25,841 nucleotides of DNA, taken from NCBI GenBank assembly GCA_030038035.1, contig JASHPP010000635.1, positions 1-25,841 on the forward strand, in the 5' to 3' direction. Made by a program: the position numbers and the translations under genes. Below, piece by piece: positions 7,677 to 15,081 of this stretch (position 1 is the stretch's first letter; every line of letters begins with the position of its first letter). Origin of the DNA: Trebonia sp. Lineage in GTDB: Bacteria; Actinomycetota; Actinomycetes; Streptosporangiales; Streptosporangiaceae. The notes under the pieces were generated by a model. It saw nothing but the letters and a program-made list of their open reading frames with translations, searched no databases and was not told the origin of the DNA.

Positions 7677-7743
7677 GGGTGCCAGGAGTACGTTACCTGT
7701 CCCAGGACGGCGCAATCCGCAGTCCGGATCCCGGGGAATCTTG

Positions 7744-8253
7744 ATGGCGAACCGAGCAGGACATCCAGCCATGGCCAAAGCCCTCACGCAGCCGGCGGCC
7801 GCAGACGCGGCCAGGCACGGCCGGCACTTCCAGCTGATCGTCGACGTCCACCTGCTGCTGCTGCGGGACGGCGACGTGCTGCTGGGAAGACGCGCGAATA
7901 CCGGGTACGGGGACGGCGCCTACGAGCCGCCGTCCGGCCGCCTGGCCGAGCGCGAGACGCTTGTGGAGGCGGCGGTCCGCGTGGCGGCGGCCCAGGTCGG
8001 GATCGCGCTCGACCCGGCCCGGGTGTCGCTCGCGCACGTCATGCACGACGTGTCGGGGGCCGGCCGGATGGCGTTCTTCCTCACCGCAGGCGGCTGGCAG
8101 GGCGACACCGGGGCAGCGACGAAAAGCTACAGCGATCTCGGCTGGTTCCCGCTGTCGGACCTGCCGGCGAACATGATCGACCGCGCCAGGGTGGCCGTCC
8201 GCAACTTCGCGGCAGGCGCCCGCTTCTCGACGTACCCCGCTTTCGGCATGTGA
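7744..8253 (+). CDS. Nudix-fold protein with degenerate Nudix box
   Basis: This 169-residue protein starts at ATG 7744 with GGGGAA about 5-10 bases upstream. It has Nudix-fold sequence from LIVDVHLLLLRDGDVLLGRRA through GAYEPPSGRLAERETLVEAAVRVAAAQVGI to DLGWFPLSDLP. Nudix enzymes hydrolyse nucleoside diphosphates linked to other groups, using the box GX5EX7REUXEEXGU. Here G65, E71, R79 and G86 are kept, but the metal-binding glutamates are replaced: REUXEE reads R79-V-A-A-A-Q84. Catalysis by the usual mechanism is therefore unlikely. The protein may be a binding or regulatory member, or use other ligands. The DapF-like gene follows 65 bases downstream with its own apparent promoter. Confidence 0.8.
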   Translation: MANRAGHPAMAKALTQPAAADAARHGRHFQLIVDVHLLLLRDGDVLLGRRANTGYGDGAYEPPSGRLAERETLVEAAVRVAAAQVGIALDPARVSLAHVMHDVSGAGRMAFFLTAGGWQGDTGAATKSYSDLGWFPLSDLPANMIDRARVAVRNFAAGARFSTYPAFGM

Positions 8254-8304
8254 GGGGTTCCCGCGCCCGCTTATCCCGAACGGTCCCGTGGTTCCACTCC
8301 CGGC

Positions 8305-8310
8305 TACACT
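8305..8310 (+). promoter_or_regulatory. possible -10 element for leaderless transcription of the dapF-like gene
   Basis: TACACT (TANNNT) ends eight bases before the ATG at 8319, and no Shine-Dalgarno sequence precedes that ATG. This spacing puts the transcription start at or next to the A of the start codon, as in many actinobacterial leaderless genes. The -35 region is not convincing. Confidence 0.35.
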
Positions 8311-8318
8311 CGCTTGCG

Positions 8319-9245
8319 ATGCGCTTGGTAAAGACCCACGGGTCGCTGAACGAGATCTTCGCCGCCGACGCGGCGCCGTCGTCGTGGGCGTCGGACGCCG
8401 AGCTGCGCGAGTTCGTCCGCCGGGTCTGCGACGGGGACGCGTGGACGGGCGGCAGCGACGGGATCTACCTCTTCGACGCCAGCGCCCCGGTCACGCAGGC
8501 GTGGTTCTTCAACCCGGACGGCTCGTCCGCCGAGTTCTGCGGCAACGGCATGCGCGGCCTCGGCCGGCTGCTCCTCGACCTGCGCGGCACCGAAGCCGAG
8601 GTTGTCGCCAGCGGCGGCCGCTCCTACACGGTCCGCCGCGCGGCGTCGACGCCCGAGGGCGTCCGCCAGGTGCTGCTCGAGCTCCCGCAGGTGGCGTTCG
8701 CCGCGCCGCCGCCGGCCCCGTTCGCGGACTTCACCGCGGTCACCGTGCCGAACCCGCACGTGATCGCCGTCGTCGCCGAATACCGCGAGCCGGACCTGAT
8801 CGAGGCGGGCAAGCGCGCCGCCGAGGTCTTCCCTGGCGGCGCCAACGTCTCGTTCCTGCTCCCGCTCACCCCGCCCGCCCCCCTGGTTCCAGAGGTTTTC
8901 GTCCGCACCTTCGAGCGCGGCGCCGGCCTCACGCCGTCCTGCGGCTCAGGCGTGGTCGCGTCCCGCGCCGTGTACTCGCGGGTGACCGGCCTCGACCCGC
9001 AGCGGCGCCTCGTGGTCAGGAACGCGGGCGGCGTGGCCGCGGCGTGGCTCCGGGTCCGCGGCGGCGACTGGTTCCCGGTTCTCGAGGGCAACGCCACGGT
9101 CGCCTACCGCGCCGAGACCGACCCGTCCGGCCGGCAGACGGCCGGAATCGAGTACGCCGCCGACGAGAACGCCGCCTACGCCGCACTAGACGAACGCAAC
9201 ACCACGTTCCTCAAGTCCAACGGCGTCGTCACGGCCCACCGCTGA
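8319..9245 (+). CDS. dapF: diaminopimelate epimerase family protein
   Basis: This 308-residue member of the PLP-independent DapF racemase family interconverts LL- and meso-diaminopimelate for lysine and peptidoglycan synthesis. Two active-site cysteines are visible in family context: C74 in NPDGSSAEFCGNGMRG and C208 in ERGAGLTPSCGSGVVASRAV. The N-terminal substrate-binding HGSLN (N11) and NPHV (145-148) are present. The usual ERGxGET reads ERGAGLT, and HGSGNDF reads HGSLNEIF, so the site is slightly divergent. About 40 extra residues follow the normal C-terminus (ETDPSGRQTAGIEY...). With only this window I cannot say whether it is the main DapF or a paralogue acting on another amino acid. Confidence 0.8.
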   Translation: MRLVKTHGSLNEIFAADAAPSSWASDAELREFVRRVCDGDAWTGGSDGIYLFDASAPVTQAWFFNPDGSSAEFCGNGMRGLGRLLLDLRGTEAEVVASGGRSYTVRRAASTPEGVRQVLLELPQVAFAAPPPAPFADFTAVTVPNPHVIAVVAEYREPDLIEAGKRAAEVFPGGANVSFLLPLTPPAPLVPEVFVRTFERGAGLTPSCGSGVVASRAVYSRVTGLDPQRRLVVRNAGGVAAAWLRVRGGDWFPVLEGNATVAYRAETDPSGRQTAGIEYAADENAAYAALDERNTTFLKSNGVVTAHR

Positions 9246-9560
9246 GCCCCTCGCCCGCCCAGCGAAGTCCGGCCGCTGGAGCGGCGGCGGCGCGGGTATC
9301 AGGCGCACCAGCGTTCCCCGGCGTCTCATCCGGCGCGGGGCTTTCGCGCCGTCATTGGTGCAGGGGGCCCCACCACCAGTAGAGCCAGCGCTGTGGGCCC
9401 CACCGCCAAACCGGGTCCAGGGCGACGGCTGCCGGATCGCGTCCGCAGCCGGCCACATCGAGGATCGAGCGACTCACCGGATTGGTGGGGCGCACGCGCC
9501 GCCGACGCGGCCCGTGCGCCCCAAGCCGGAACGAGGGTTGCCGCCCACCGCGCGCCGGCC
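9246..9560. other. 315-base gap between convergent genes
   Basis: No coding potential is convincing here. It contains one strong hairpin (9331-9351) and two direct copies of GGGCCCCACC (9367-9376 and 9393-9402). It is GC-rich like the flanking genes. I see no promoter, since both neighbouring genes end at the gap. Confidence 0.4.
9331..9351. terminator. hairpin, possible bidirectional terminator
   Basis: CGGCGCG (9331-9337) and CGCGCCG (9345-9351) form a perfect 7-bp stem with a 7-base loop, about 85 bases after the dapF-like stop and facing the convergent coiled-coil gene. There is no T-run. Confidence 0.4.
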
Positions 9561-10553
9561 TCAGCCGTGCGGAGCGTCGTCGCCGGGGCGCGGCAGCCGG
9601 TCGAGCGCCTGGCGGGCTTTGCGGTCGGCCGCTTCGGCGCGGCGGGCACGAAGCCGGGCGTCCGCAAGGTCGGCCCGCGCCCGGGTGAGACGCTGCTCGA
9701 GGTCGCGCACCTCCTCCTCGAGCCGGTCTTCCGCGGCCACCGCGGCGGCGGCCGCCGCCGCGGCAGAAGCCACGGCTCGTTCGGCATCCTCGAAGATCTT
9801 CCGGCGCCGTGCGGCCGCCTCCGCCGCCTCCGCCGCCTGCTGCTGCGCCCTTTCCCTCGCCGCGGCGGGCGGCCTTCCGTGCTCTGGCGCGCTGTCTTCG
9901 GCCAGCAGGCTCGTTTCGCCGCTCCCGCTCGCTGCCCGCGGTCCGCCCGGTTGCGGCTGCGGCCTGCTGGCTCGCTCGGGCACCGGCAGCGCGAAAACGG
10001 CGGCCTCAGGCACGGAGAGCACGGAGAGCACGGGGGGCGCGGTGCCGGCCTGCTCGCCGTCAGCGGGTGGCGAAGGCAGGGCAGCGCCGAAGCCGGCCCA
10101 CTGGGCGGCGTGGGTCAGCGTGCCGGCCGCCAACCCGGCGGCCACCTCCGGGTCGGCCAGCGCCGCGGTGAGCGTCGCGGCGACCTCGTCGCGCAGGCCG
10201 GCGGGCGCGTCCGCCACCCCCGCGGCGGCCAGCGCCTGGCCGGTCAGGGCGTCGATGAGCGGCCCGCGCGCGGCGGAAAGCGCGCGCAGCCTTGGGCCGT
10301 CTTCGGCCTGCTCGGCGGCGCGCAGGGCGGTCGCCAGGGCGGCCAGCCTGCCCGGCGCGGCCGGGTCGGCGCGGGCCAGCCTGTTGAGGACCCACGCCGC
10401 TCTTGTGGGCTTGCGCAGCGCGCCGATCTGCCTGGCCGCGGCCGCGTCCCCGGCGCCGCGGGCCGCGGCGGCCAGCGCCTTCCTGCGGTCGGTGAACTCG
10501 CCGGGATCGCCCGCGTACAGCTCCGCGACGGCCGCGGCCACCAGGTCGGTCAT
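9561..10553 (-). CDS. alanine-rich coiled-coil protein of unknown function
   Basis: This 330-residue soluble protein is almost wholly helical in character. It has an N-terminal helical part (MTDLVAAAVAELYAGDPGEFTDRRKALAAAAR, then IGALRKPTRAAWVLNRLAR) found in uncharacterised actinomycete proteins. A Pro-rich linker covers about 155-235, and a C-terminal coiled coil runs from about 235 to 320 (RRRKIFEDAERAVA..., EDRLEEEVRDLEQRLTRARADL). There is no signal peptide or membrane segment. Its ATGA start overlaps the stop of the PIG-L amidase gene by four bases, so the two are co-translated, which hints at a shared role. I do not recognise a function. Confidence 0.75.
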   Translation of the reverse strand: MTDLVAAAVAELYAGDPGEFTDRRKALAAAARGAGDAAAARQIGALRKPTRAAWVLNRLARADPAAPGRLAALATALRAAEQAEDGPRLRALSAARGPLIDALTGQALAAAGVADAPAGLRDEVAATLTAALADPEVAAGLAAGTLTHAAQWAGFGAALPSPPADGEQAGTAPPVLSVLSVPEAAVFALPVPERASRPQPQPGGPRAASGSGETSLLAEDSAPEHGRPPAAARERAQQQAAEAAEAAARRRKIFEDAERAVASAAAAAAAAVAAEDRLEEEVRDLEQRLTRARADLADARLRARRAEAADRKARQALDRLPRPGDDAPHG

Positions 10554-11383
10554 GCCCCGTCGCGCAAGCCGGCGAACAGGTCGGTCTCCGGCAGCGGCGC
10601 GCCGGTCGTGTCGACCGACCGGATGAAGTACTCGTAGCCGAAGGCCGCCTCGGTGACCTCCACCGGGATCTTGCTGAACCAGGAGTCGTCGATCTGGCTG
10701 CCGTGCGCCAGCAGGGCCTGGCGCTTGCGCGCGATCACCGGGCGGATGTCGATCGTCGTGGTGATGCGTTCCTCGGACGCGGCGGCCCGGCGTTCCCGCT
10801 CCTCGTTGTGGTCCCAGTTCGGCACCTCCTCGCCGGCGGCGCGCAGCGCATCCCAGATCTTGCGCCAGGAGCTGCCGCGCATCGTGGACAGGTAGACCTT
10901 GGCGGGGACGCCGGTGGCCTTCGCCGCGGCCTGCGCGGCCAGGCTGGCCTGCACGTGGTCCGGGTGCTGGTAGGGGCCGTCGGCGTCGTAGGTGACGAGC
11001 ACCTGCGGGCGGTACTTGGTGATCAGGCCGCCGATCCGGTCGGACACCTCATCAAGCGGCACGTTGCAGAAGGCGTCCGGCCGGTTCCTGTACTCCCAGT
11101 CCGGCATGCCCGAGTCGTGATAGCCGAGCGTCTCCAGGTCGCTGACGCCCAGGATACGGGCCGACTCCCTGAGCTCGGCGAGCCGCAGCCTGGCCACCTT
11201 CTCCTCGTCGTGGCCGTCCTGGCCGGGCTTGATGCCGCCGGGGGCATCGCCGAACTCGCCGTTCGTGCAGGTGACGACTATCGTCCGGACGCCTTCGCCG
11301 GCGTAGGCGGCCAGGATGCCGCCGCCCGACGCCTCGTCGTCCGGGTGGGCGTGTACTGACATCAGGGTGAGGGGCTCTGCCAT
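10550..11383 (-). CDS. PIG-L/LmbE-family amidase, mycothiol S-conjugate amidase (Mca)-like
   Basis: This 277-residue zinc-dependent deacetylase/amidase starts at M-A-E-P-L-T; the longer upstream frame lacks family sequence. The hallmark metal site is HAHPDDE (11-17; H13, D15, D16), with a further His motif QHPDH (139-143). NGEFGD and LGYHDSGMPDW match Mca and MshB. Mca cleaves mycothiol S-conjugates for detoxification, while MshB deacetylates GlcNAc-inositol in mycothiol synthesis. The sequence resembles Mca more, but a third LmbE-type specificity is possible. Presence of this enzyme supports an actinobacterial host. It is coupled by a four-base overlap to the downstream coiled-coil gene. Confidence 0.82.
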   Translation of the reverse strand: MAEPLTLMSVHAHPDDEASGGGILAAYAGEGVRTIVVTCTNGEFGDAPGGIKPGQDGHDEEKVARLRLAELRESARILGVSDLETLGYHDSGMPDWEYRNRPDAFCNVPLDEVSDRIGGLITKYRPQVLVTYDADGPYQHPDHVQASLAAQAAAKATGVPAKVYLSTMRGSSWRKIWDALRAAGEEVPNWDHNEERERRAAASEERITTTIDIRPVIARKRQALLAHGSQIDDSWFSKIPVEVTEAAFGYEYFIRSVDTTGAPLPETDLFAGLRDGA

Positions 11384-11471
11384 ATCCCAAGCCTGCCACG
11401 CCCGCCGGTGTGCTCCATTGGCAGGCTCGCCGCCGGCCGGCACGTCCGGCTGAGCGACCGCGCTCCGGGCG

Positions 11472-12371
11472 TTACGCCCGCGGCCGGCCCGCGGGAACCC
11501 GGACGGTGAGCGCGCCTGGCCGCACCGCGACCGTCAGCGTCCGGCCGCGCCCGACGACCTCGCCGTCCACCTCGCGCGGGAGCGCGGCGTGCGCGGTGAT
11601 CTCGACCGTGCGCGCCTGGAAACGCTCGAGGTGCCGGTCCTGGTGGTGGCTGTGGGTCAGCACGCGCGTGGCCACCCGGGGCCAGCCGAACGCTCCGTGC
11701 GGCGCCAGGATCCCGATGTCGAGCCTGCCGTCGTCGATGCGGGCGTCGGGCAGCAGGCTGAACCCGCCGGGGAGCAGCCCTGAGTTGCCGACGACCACGG
11801 ACCTGGCTTCGCGCTCGACCGGCTCGCCGCCGTCAAGCCTGATGCTGTACCTGGCCGGCGGGAGCGTGAGGCGGGCCGCTCCTGCCATCGCGTAGGCGAG
11901 CCAGCCGAGGCGGTGCTTGAGCCTGGTCGCGGCGACCACGGCGGCGTCCAGGCCCATGCCCGCCATCGCGGTGAACGGCGTCCCGTCGGCGGTCGCCATG
12001 TCGATCAGGCAGTCCCTGCTCGCGGCGCCCGCGTCGAGCGCGACGTCGAGCGCGGCCTTCGCGCCAGCCGGGATGCCCAGCGTCCTGGCCAGCAGGTTGC
12101 CGGTCCCGAGCGGGACGATCCCGAGCGGGACGCCCGTGCCGGCCAGGCCTTCGGCGCAGCCGCGGACCGTTCCGTCGCCACCGGCGGCCACCACCAGGTC
12201 CGCGCCGGCCGCCGCCGCGTCCCGCGCCGCGATCATGCCGGCGGCGGCCTTGTCGGTGACCACGAACTCCGGCCGCCAGCCGTGCCTGGACGCCTCGGCG
12301 CGGCACAGCGCGACGAAGCGGCCGGTGGCGGGGGCCAGCGTACCGTTGATGACGAACGTCACGGCAGCCAT
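11472..12371 (-). CDS. diacylglycerol kinase family lipid kinase
   Basis: This 299-residue DAGK-catalytic-domain protein phosphorylates a lipid hydroxyl such as that of diacylglycerol, using ATP. The nucleotide motif is GGDGT (64-68), followed by PLGTGN (87-92); then come AGMGLDAAVV, the VVVGNSGLLPGGFSLLPDARIDDGRLDI region and a C-terminal beta domain ending in VDGEVVGRGRTLTVAVRPGALTVRVP. The ATG at 12371 (MAAVTFVING) is chosen because the family begins there, although the frame is open upstream. In actinobacteria such enzymes recycle diacylglycerol in phospholipid turnover. It stands 88 bases upstream of the amidase gene on the same strand. Confidence 0.87.
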   Translation of the reverse strand: MAAVTFVINGTLAPATGRFVALCRAEASRHGWRPEFVVTDKAAAGMIAARDAAAAGADLVVAAGGDGTVRGCAEGLAGTGVPLGIVPLGTGNLLARTLGIPAGAKAALDVALDAGAASRDCLIDMATADGTPFTAMAGMGLDAAVVAATRLKHRLGWLAYAMAGAARLTLPPARYSIRLDGGEPVEREARSVVVGNSGLLPGGFSLLPDARIDDGRLDIGILAPHGAFGWPRVATRVLTHSHHQDRHLERFQARTVEITAHAALPREVDGEVVGRGRTLTVAVRPGALTVRVPAGRPRA

Positions 12372-12596
12372 AACCCCGTCGAGGTTACCCGCCGCGGCGG
12401 GCCGCCGGGTCCACGGTCGTAGTGGTACGTATGCCAAGTGGCGCAGTGATGAAGCGTAGCCTGCCCGATGCCTCCTGCCGTGGCGCCCTCCTTGTCGCCG
12501 CTATCGCTTGTTGACTACTGACCACGGTCGGACCGGCGACTTCACTGGCAACTGTCGCAAACGGTGGCGGCGAGATCCGGTGATACACCAGTCCCG
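12372..12596. other. left junction of the low-GC island, no gene seen
   Basis: In this 225-base stretch the composition shifts from the GC-rich chromosome (towards 12372) to the lower-GC island (towards 12596). I see no tRNA end, direct-repeat att site or transposase remnant. It should contain the promoter for the lipid kinase gene, but no convincing -35/-10 pair stands out. Confidence 0.4.
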
Positions 12597-13400
12597 TCAC
12601 TTATAGGCAATTAGCAAAGGCACACGCATCACCATAGGATGGTAAAAGCCGTGCCCGAAGAAGCCATCCTCCCCAAAACATTCACCATGATCGGATGTAA
12701 TAACAATGACGGTCTTTGGGGGAAGCATGTCCCAAAGGATATGTATCTGACTATCTAGGAACTCAAGGGCGTCAACTTGCGCTTGATGCAGGCCAGCGAA
12801 TGTCTCGCGCGTCAATGGACCATATCCAAGCTTATGTATCTGATACCCTTGGGGCATCTCCCGTTGGACGCGCCCGTAACTGTAAGGTTCATGCGTCTCG
12901 CCGAAATTGACAAATACGAAGAATGGCTTGTTGTTACCATCAAGCATCGCACTCAGCCAGTTTAGCTGCGCATCTGCAGGCGAAAGGAATGCGAAATGGT
13001 CGAAGAATGATGGCCAGATCGGGTGCTTAAACCAGGACACTGCCCCTGTTCCTATCGTAATACAGCCCAACTTACGGAAGCCGTTCACTATCGATAGTTC
13101 AGAACCCAGGGCGGCTAGCGGAAACGGATGATCGGGAAATCCGCCAGTGCCGCGGTCGTTTCCAAGGCGCCAAAGCTGCTGCTGGTAGCGATTGTATAGA
13201 GGCTCGTTGTCGAATACGTGCGGCAGCATTCCCATCATCATGGCCATGTGCGACGGCCATGTGAAAGTGCCGTGCGCCCATGCTTCCCTGAAAGTTCCAA
13301 GTGATTTGACAAATGGCATGTGTGCACGCACGGCACTGTCGAAGCGCACGCTATCTGCGACAACTAGGATATGATTTTCGACAGCACGGTCGGGCGACAT
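12597..13400 (-). CDS. alkaline phosphatase/sulfatase-superfamily hydrolase with Thr nucleophile position
   Basis: This 267-residue protein has superfamily metal-site motifs: ILVVADSVRFD with D16, GTFTWPSHMAMMMG (44-57), GETHEPY (168-173), and SDHGE...FGHG with D237, H238 and H250. In formylglycine sulfatases the nucleophile motif is C-x-P-S-R; here it is T47-W-P-S-H51, so no formylglycine can form. A Thr at this place is seen in phosphotransferases and phosphodiesterases of the superfamily, so phosphatase or phosphotransfer activity is inferred. It is short for a sulfatase (usually over 400 residues) and has no signal peptide, so it is probably cytosolic. Its ATG comes two bases after the ROK kinase stop, so it is third in the minus operon of the island. 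Confidence 0.75.
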   Translation of the reverse strand: MSPDRAVENHILVVADSVRFDSAVRAHMPFVKSLGTFREAWAHGTFTWPSHMAMMMGMLPHVFDNEPLYNRYQQQLWRLGNDRGTGGFPDHPFPLAALGSELSIVNGFRKLGCITIGTGAVSWFKHPIWPSFFDHFAFLSPADAQLNWLSAMLDGNNKPFFVFVNFGETHEPYSYGRVQREMPQGYQIHKLGYGPLTRETFAGLHQAQVDALEFLDSQIHILWDMLPPKTVIVITSDHGECFGEDGFFGHGFYHPMVMRVPLLIAYK

Positions 13401-13402
13401 GG

Positions 13403-14428
13403 CTAAGATCCGCTAATATTACCGGGGGAAGAATCTTTGGAAGCCACGCCGACTGACTTATCGCTAATCTTCGATATTTGTCTTGCCGCATATAGGGCTG
13501 CTCCAATGATCCCCGCGTCATCATTGAGCATTCCACGCTGGATGTTTAGCTTTTCGGCGGATCCGCCAACCAAACGTTCCCGCATCACTAGGTTGATGGA
13601 TTTAAGGAAAAGATCAAAGCCCGTCACACGACCGCCACCAATCACTACGAGATCCAAGTCGCAGAGCGCGGCAGCCGCGGCAATGCCAGCCCCCAAAGCA
13701 TATCCTGCACGATCGAAAGCCTCACGCGTGACACGATCATCCTGTCGCGCTGACCGCTCCAGATCTGCAAAGGATGGCGCTGCTTCCGGCTGGCCGTTGG
13801 CTCTTACCCAATCAAGCATAGCCGTACTGCTTGCATACGCCGCAACACAGCCTCTCCTGCCGCAGAGGCATATAGGCCCTGAACTGTCGACAGTAACGTG
13901 TCCAATGTGACCCGCATTACCGGCGGCCCCTAGTATGGGTTGGCCAGCTATCACCAGGCCTCCGCCTACGCCCGTGCCCAGGAAGAGTCCAAGCATGCTG
14001 TCACTCCCAACCCCGCGACCAACCCAATACTCACCGAGGGCCGCAGCAACGCCGTCCACCATGAGATAGGTCCGTGCTCCTTGTACTAGTCGTCGGACCA
14101 CATCAAGTAGTGGGTATGCGTGGCATCCTGGCAAGCGGATCGGAGAGACCGTCCCGCGCCGGATGTCCACTGGCCCGGCACACGCAACCCCAGCACCGGC
14201 GATGACGCAATGGTCCGCACTGGTCGCGGCACTGACCAGTCTCGCGAGAACCGCCGACAGATGGGCTTCATTCTGCACGGGACTAGTGGGCATCTGCTGC
14301 TGCCAGACGACGACCCCACTGTCTGTGACCAAGCCTGCCCTTATCCACGTGCCTCCAATGTCGAGACCCAGGTATAGCCGAGCTTGCTGTGCCGATTCCA
14401 GCTGCACGGTGTCAGGACAAGTATTCAT
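13403..14428 (-). CDS. ROK-family sugar kinase with altered sugar-site residues
   Basis: This 341-residue protein has the phosphate-binding DIGGT (23-27), a second phosphate motif LGTGVGGGLV, the zinc cluster GHIGH...CLCGRRGC (H177, C187, C189, C194) and the adenosine-side VVIGGG motif. ROK members phosphorylate glucose, fructose, N-acetylmannosamine and similar sugars, or act as repressors. No N-terminal helix-turn-helix is present, so this is a kinase. The catalytic aspartate is probably D125 (MVDGVAAALGE). Two glutamates usual in glucokinases are missing: GE-x-GH reads GHIGH, and CxE after the zinc site reads CVA. A non-glucose substrate is therefore likely. The start at 14428 overlaps the phosphoribosyltransferase gene end by 17 bases. 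Confidence 0.85.
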   Translation of the reverse strand: MNTCPDTVQLESAQQARLYLGLDIGGTWIRAGLVTDSGVVVWQQQMPTSPVQNEAHLSAVLARLVSAATSADHCVIAGAGVACAGPVDIRRGTVSPIRLPGCHAYPLLDVVRRLVQGARTYLMVDGVAAALGEYWVGRGVGSDSMLGLFLGTGVGGGLVIAGQPILGAAGNAGHIGHVTVDSSGPICLCGRRGCVAAYASSTAMLDWVRANGQPEAAPSFADLERSARQDDRVTREAFDRAGYALGAGIAAAAALCDLDLVVIGGGRVTGFDLFLKSINLVMRERLVGGSAEKLNIQRGMLNDDAGIIGAALYAARQISKISDKSVGVASKDSSPGNISGS

Positions 14429-14960
14429 GACGGTGATCCGCAGTGATGCTCCACGGGATACTCCGTACCGCGCCATGTACCAGATAGACATAGTAATCGG
14501 GTGCAAAGACCGCCGTGGCACCGGTATGCCGGAAAAGAGCAGCCGTAACAATGTCTGTTACACCTAGGTGCCGCAATGCATCGACCGCTGCCCGCATGTT
14601 GGTGCCAGTATAGATGTGATTGTCAATCAGAAGAATGCGCTTTCCATCCAGCTTTGGTAGACCCTTTGTTTCAATCTGAGAAGACTGCGGATTGCGCATA
14701 CGATTCGAGACCGGCGCGTCAATAAAGTATATCTCTGGTATCCGCCAGTTCAGGGCTATGATCGCAGCCGGGACCAGGCCGTCTGCCAGCCCAATCACCG
14801 CATCGAAGTGGTGGCTGCGGATCCTGGACTCAAGCTTGCGGATCCCCGTAACGATCTCCTTCCAGCGAGCCTTCCTTCGGATATCCAAAGTCCACCGAAA
14901 GAGAGCGAGGACACCGACGACCAAGCCGATAATACCCACCACGAGTGATGCAATACTCAT
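14412..14960 (-). CDS. membrane-anchored phosphoribosyltransferase-like protein
   Basis: In this 182-residue protein, residues 4-23 (ASLVVGIIGLVVGVLALFRW) form one transmembrane helix followed by a basic stretch (RRKARWK), so the enzyme domain should face the cytosol at the membrane. The domain has type I PRTase layout: a substrate-side loop (VIGLADGLVPAA, 55-66) and a PRPP loop, RILLIDNHIYTGTN (108-121). A C-terminal YYVYLVHGAVRSIPW resembles hypoxanthine/xanthine PRTases. The second acidic residue of the PRPP loop, normally Asp, is N114. A GGAGG-type ribosome site (minus strand of 14967-14971) lies six bases before the ATG. It is first gene of the minus operon. PRPP-dependent transfer is the family role; the acceptor is unknown. 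Confidence 0.75.
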   Translation of the reverse strand: MSIASLVVGIIGLVVGVLALFRWTLDIRRKARWKEIVTGIRKLESRIRSHHFDAVIGLADGLVPAAIIALNWRIPEIYFIDAPVSNRMRNPQSSQIETKGLPKLDGKRILLIDNHIYTGTNMRAAVDALRHLGVTDIVTAALFRHTGATAVFAPDYYVYLVHGAVRSIPWSITADHRHEYLS

Positions 14961-14989
14961 CTCGCCCCTCCCCTATCCAGTACCTTCGA

Positions 14990-15031
14990 GTATCACCACT
15001 CTCTCGCGCATCTCACGTATCACCATTCTCT
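14990..15031. repeat. direct repeat in the divergent promoter region
   Basis: GTATCACCACTCTCT at 14990-15004 and GTATCACCATTCTCT at 15017-15031 match at 14 of 15 positions with a 27-bp step. They lie between the two divergent operons and could bind a regulator on the side of the phosphoribosyltransferase promoter. Confidence 0.5.
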
Positions 15032-15081
15032 TGCCAACCAGTAGAACAGTAATCAGATATGACGCTAAGTAGCCGCGCAAC

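Noticed and set aside
7496..7743. Chromosomal replication origin (oriC)
   Set aside because: DnaA-box-like sites are present, but dnaA, dnaN, rpmH and an AT-rich unwinding element are all missing, and most sites match the consensus imperfectly.
12597..13400. Annotation as an arylsulfatase
   Set aside because: The formylglycine cysteine is replaced by Thr, and the protein is much shorter than sulfatases.
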